Of a DNA stretch of 64,000 nucleotides, positions 61,512 to 64,000 are shown piece after piece. How positions within the stretch are numbered: the first letter of the stretch is position 1; every line of letters starts with the position of its first letter. Origin of the DNA: Polytrichum commune (Eukaryota > Streptophyta > Polytrichopsida > Polytrichales > Polytrichaceae); contig OX485804.1 in NCBI GenBank assembly GCA_950295325.1, positions 39,990,001-40,054,000 on the forward strand. The letters are read 5' to 3'. Both the position numbers and the translations under genes were made by a program. The notes below the pieces were generated by a model, which was given only the letters and a program-made list of their open reading frames with translations, was not told the origin of the DNA and did not search any database.

Positions 61512-64000
61512 ATGGAGAGAGCCAACGCGAACGCGATTGACGTCGAGCTCCGGGAGCTCCAGTTTGGGTAAGTTCCGTGCGATCCTCCATCTGCCGAGTT
61601 CTTTTGGTCCACGTGATTTTCTGTCGTTGTGTTTATGGCGTTCCTTCCCCTCTCGATGCTCCTGCTTGCCTGGGCTGCGTTTGGCGGCATCGCCGTCGTG
61701 CTGCCCGCCGATGCTGTGGCAGCAGGCTTTTTGGGGTGGGGTGTTTGAGGTTTTTGCGATGCGGGAGGGCGTTAGTCCAACCCGCAGGAAGGGAGTACCC
61801 GTCCCCTCCGTGTGGGCTTAGGGTTTAGGGGCCACGTTCCGCGGCCCTGCCACATGGGTACACACTAAAAGCTTGTATATGCGTGCAGAAGAGCTGCACG
61901 GATGTGGTTGTGTGTTGGGATACAGGCATATGCATTCGATTGGAGCCGCTTCGCTCGGGCACCAGTGGCTGCACAATAGCTGCATGCCCTGCACGTGGAG
62001 GTCAACTCACGGCGGAGGAACCATGGACTCTCGGACATTGTTTTACATGCGCCGCTGTGTTTGGGTTAACAAGTTCACATAGGACATGGAGGGCCCGTGG
62101 CATTTCGCTACGAGCCCCCCCAATGTACTCTGCCGTTTGAGCAATAGAAAACTCCACAATTATTTTTCACAACCTCCTCTGGCACTCCTTTTTTGCTTTC
62201 ACAGTGGTTTTGTTGGTCCAGTGCGCTATGGTTTGCCATGTTCTGCGCAAATTCTTCGCGCAGTCATGTTGCGGTCGATACCTGCTGCATGCTTTGTCGG
62301 ATTTTGATGCACTGCGCCTGCAGCCCCGCACGTTGCAATCCCCGTCTGTTCTGTGCCTTCTCGTTTCCCGGGGTTTGTTGTGCATGTTTTCCCATCATAA
62401 CTTTGTGGTTCCTGCTGAATCTGCGTGTGTCTTTTCGATTGTGCACTTCCCTTCCAGCCTCTCTTCCCTTTGGATTTTGATCCTCTCTGGTCAAGGCTGA
62501 GCAGCCTGTGCAGATTGAACCTCCCCCCGCAACCCAGAGCATCCGCTCGTTCGTCAGAGCTCAGACGGCGGGCACAGATTGCATACCTCGTGGCATTTCG
62601 GACACTCCTCGCAGACTTCGGCTCACACAGGGCAACTACTGCCAGCCCGCATATCTTTCGATCATCAAAATGCAGGAGCCCTGCCATATTGAATTCAATG
62701 TTTGCTCGTCTGTTCCGCTATTGCTGGCATACATGCCAATGTTTGTCATTGCGTGGACTGGGCCATGAACACACACGTTTCCACTGTCAACCCGGATCTG
62801 CATTCCGCGCGTCCACTGTCCATCGCCACCTTCCCATGTATGTTTTCCAGACGTGTGACTCTCAGAACACATTATTGCAGGGTCAAAGATTTTTGGGAGG
62901 GGTACAAACTTTTCTGCTACGCGTATTATTCGCACTCCCAGCAACACGAGGCGGAATTTCAACAATCGAAGTTGGGTAAGTGGGTTTCGTTGTGGTTTTC
63001 ATTCTTTTTGGGCAGATGTTATGCAATGTCTCTTGTGTTCACAGGTTCCTTTGCAAAAAAATTTATTTCTTGAGGCAATGTTGCGCACTTTTTTATTTTC
63101 ACACAGGTCAGCTTGTGTGGCGGCGACATGTCGCTCGGCCTCTTCCCTCCCACCATGCACTCCGTACTACGTGCATACAACTTCTTCCGCTTGTCGAAAT
63201 GTATTGCAAGTGGGAGCTGGAAGAGGATTGCAGTGATCTCCGAACACTCATGCTCAGATTCGATTCCGAGCCGGATTTGGAGTCACATGAGCTGGGCCGC
63301 TCGCTTTTGTGCATGCTACACGATGACAATCTGGGCATTCATAATTTCCCTCTTCGAGTTCCCATTGCCTCACCTGTCGACCCATTCGAACTTGTTAGAG
63401 AGCGGCTTGCAGCTGCGGGCACGGCTATCCAAGGCCTGCAACAACAGGTTAGCATGCTGGCATGTTTTTTTCACAACTCCGACCCACCACTAACATTTCC
63501 AATACCTTTGAACATAACATGTGCAATTCCAACACACTGCAATTGACATTCAGTTTGCTAGTTGAATCAATGCCGAGCTCTATTGCTTGCCCGATTGCCA
63601 CAAGCCTGGGCTTTCGGTGTCATTTACATTTGTGTTCGTGCACCTACTCCAAACTAAACTGCGGCTAGTATGCCGACATGTCATGCCTCCTGCATGTGGT
63701 TGCGGTATGTTCTGGTATCCTAACTGTACTGATGTGCTGGTGGCATTGTGAACTCGAGAAGGCAGTAACCCTCACAGCAGACGAGCCTGCTCAAATCGAC
63801 TCCGGACTAGATTCGGCGTCACGCAGCCTGCCCCCTCTCGAACCCCCACCTTCCCCTGAGGACGGTCCACCACCTCCCGAATGGCCAGCAGAGCCTGTAC
63901 CATCATTCCAGGCACCTGTACCAAACTTCTCCGCACCTCGGGCACCTTCGGTGGCTACTGGAGGCACAACTGTGCTCCCTTGTGGCGGTCCAACAAGCAT
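61512..64000 (+). CDS. Unrecognised gene, N-terminal part; runs off the window
   Basis: Exons read 61512-61567, 62881-62975, 63107-63447 and about 63759 to beyond 64000, with consistent GT..AG sites and phases. The protein starts MERANANAIDVELRELQFG, then FWEGYKLFCYAYYSHSQ.., a region rich in Leu, His and Arg (VWRRHVARPLPSHH), an acidic Leu-rich part (CKWELEEDCSDLRTLMLRF, GRSLLCMLHDDNLGIH) and a probable helix (DPFELVRERLAAAGTAIQG). Exon 4 is strongly proline-rich (LPPLEPPPSPEDGPPPPEWP). I do not recognise a family. No signal peptide or membrane segment is obvious, so a soluble protein is likely. The start was chosen because its short first exon joins exon 2 in phase. The exon 4 acceptor is uncertain by a codon. 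Confidence 0.6.

Noticed and set aside
62226-62965. Long frames on both strands between 62226 and 62965
   Set aside because: Most fall in intron 1 of the last gene; only 62881-62975 joins the flanking exons in phase.
1-64000. CRISPR arrays, bacterial operons, rRNA genes or retrotransposon pol genes
   Set aside because: None seen. The tandem repeats lack unique spacers of constant length, the genes are spliced plant genes, and no reverse transcriptase or integrase motif was found.

Overview
This is plant nuclear DNA. Every recognisable gene except one is split by GT..AG introns. The proteins are land-plant types: a plastid fatty-acid synthase with a transit peptide, a CER1-type wax alkane enzyme, a plastid CASTOR/POLLUX-like channel and an A20/AN1 stress protein. 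The species cannot be named from the sequence. The half-size ABCB transporter carries an animal TAPL (ABCB9)-like extra N-terminal membrane domain, and the genes sit in repeat-filled spacers; a seed-free plant is possible, but that is only a guess.

Layout. 1-2401: 5' region of the first gene, first coding exon not settled. 2402-7427 (+): TAPL-type ABC transporter, 10 exons. 10395-14408 (+): plastid 3-ketoacyl-ACP synthase I, 7 exons, 472 aa, with a tandem repeat in intron 1. 14409-22247: spacer with several inverted-repeat elements. 22248-24440: decayed PIF/Harbinger transposon, with transposase on + and its Myb/NAM-associated partner protein on -, tail to tail. 24440-28330: nested and adjacent inverted-repeat elements. 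28870-39300 (+): CASTOR/POLLUX-family channel of the plastid-envelope (PEC-like) type, 16 exons, 789 aa. 39710-48054 (-): CER1-like aldehyde decarbonylase, 11 exons, 624 aa, convergent with the channel. 52716-53381 (+): intronless A20/AN1 zinc-finger protein. 53600-57250: old segmental duplication. 57450-61140: more inverted-repeat elements. 61512 to the window end (+): start of an unrecognised gene with a proline-rich region.

The exon models were built by hand from splice signals, phase and similarity to remembered family sequences. In the three complete split genes, the exon lengths sum to a multiple of three and give proteins near the expected family size. The genes do not form a functional cluster. 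Two of them act in lipid metabolism (KASI makes acyl chains in the plastid, CER1 makes alkanes in the ER), but this neighbourhood is probably chance.

No new biochemical system is evident. The notable material is the dense set of small transposable elements, many inside introns of the channel and CER1 genes. They include a CACTA-type family with 3-bp target duplications and a roughly 300-bp family with at least six copies. Other points of interest are a duplicated splice donor, TTTAGGG-rich repeats inside a CER1 intron and a shortened Cys spacing in the A20 finger.
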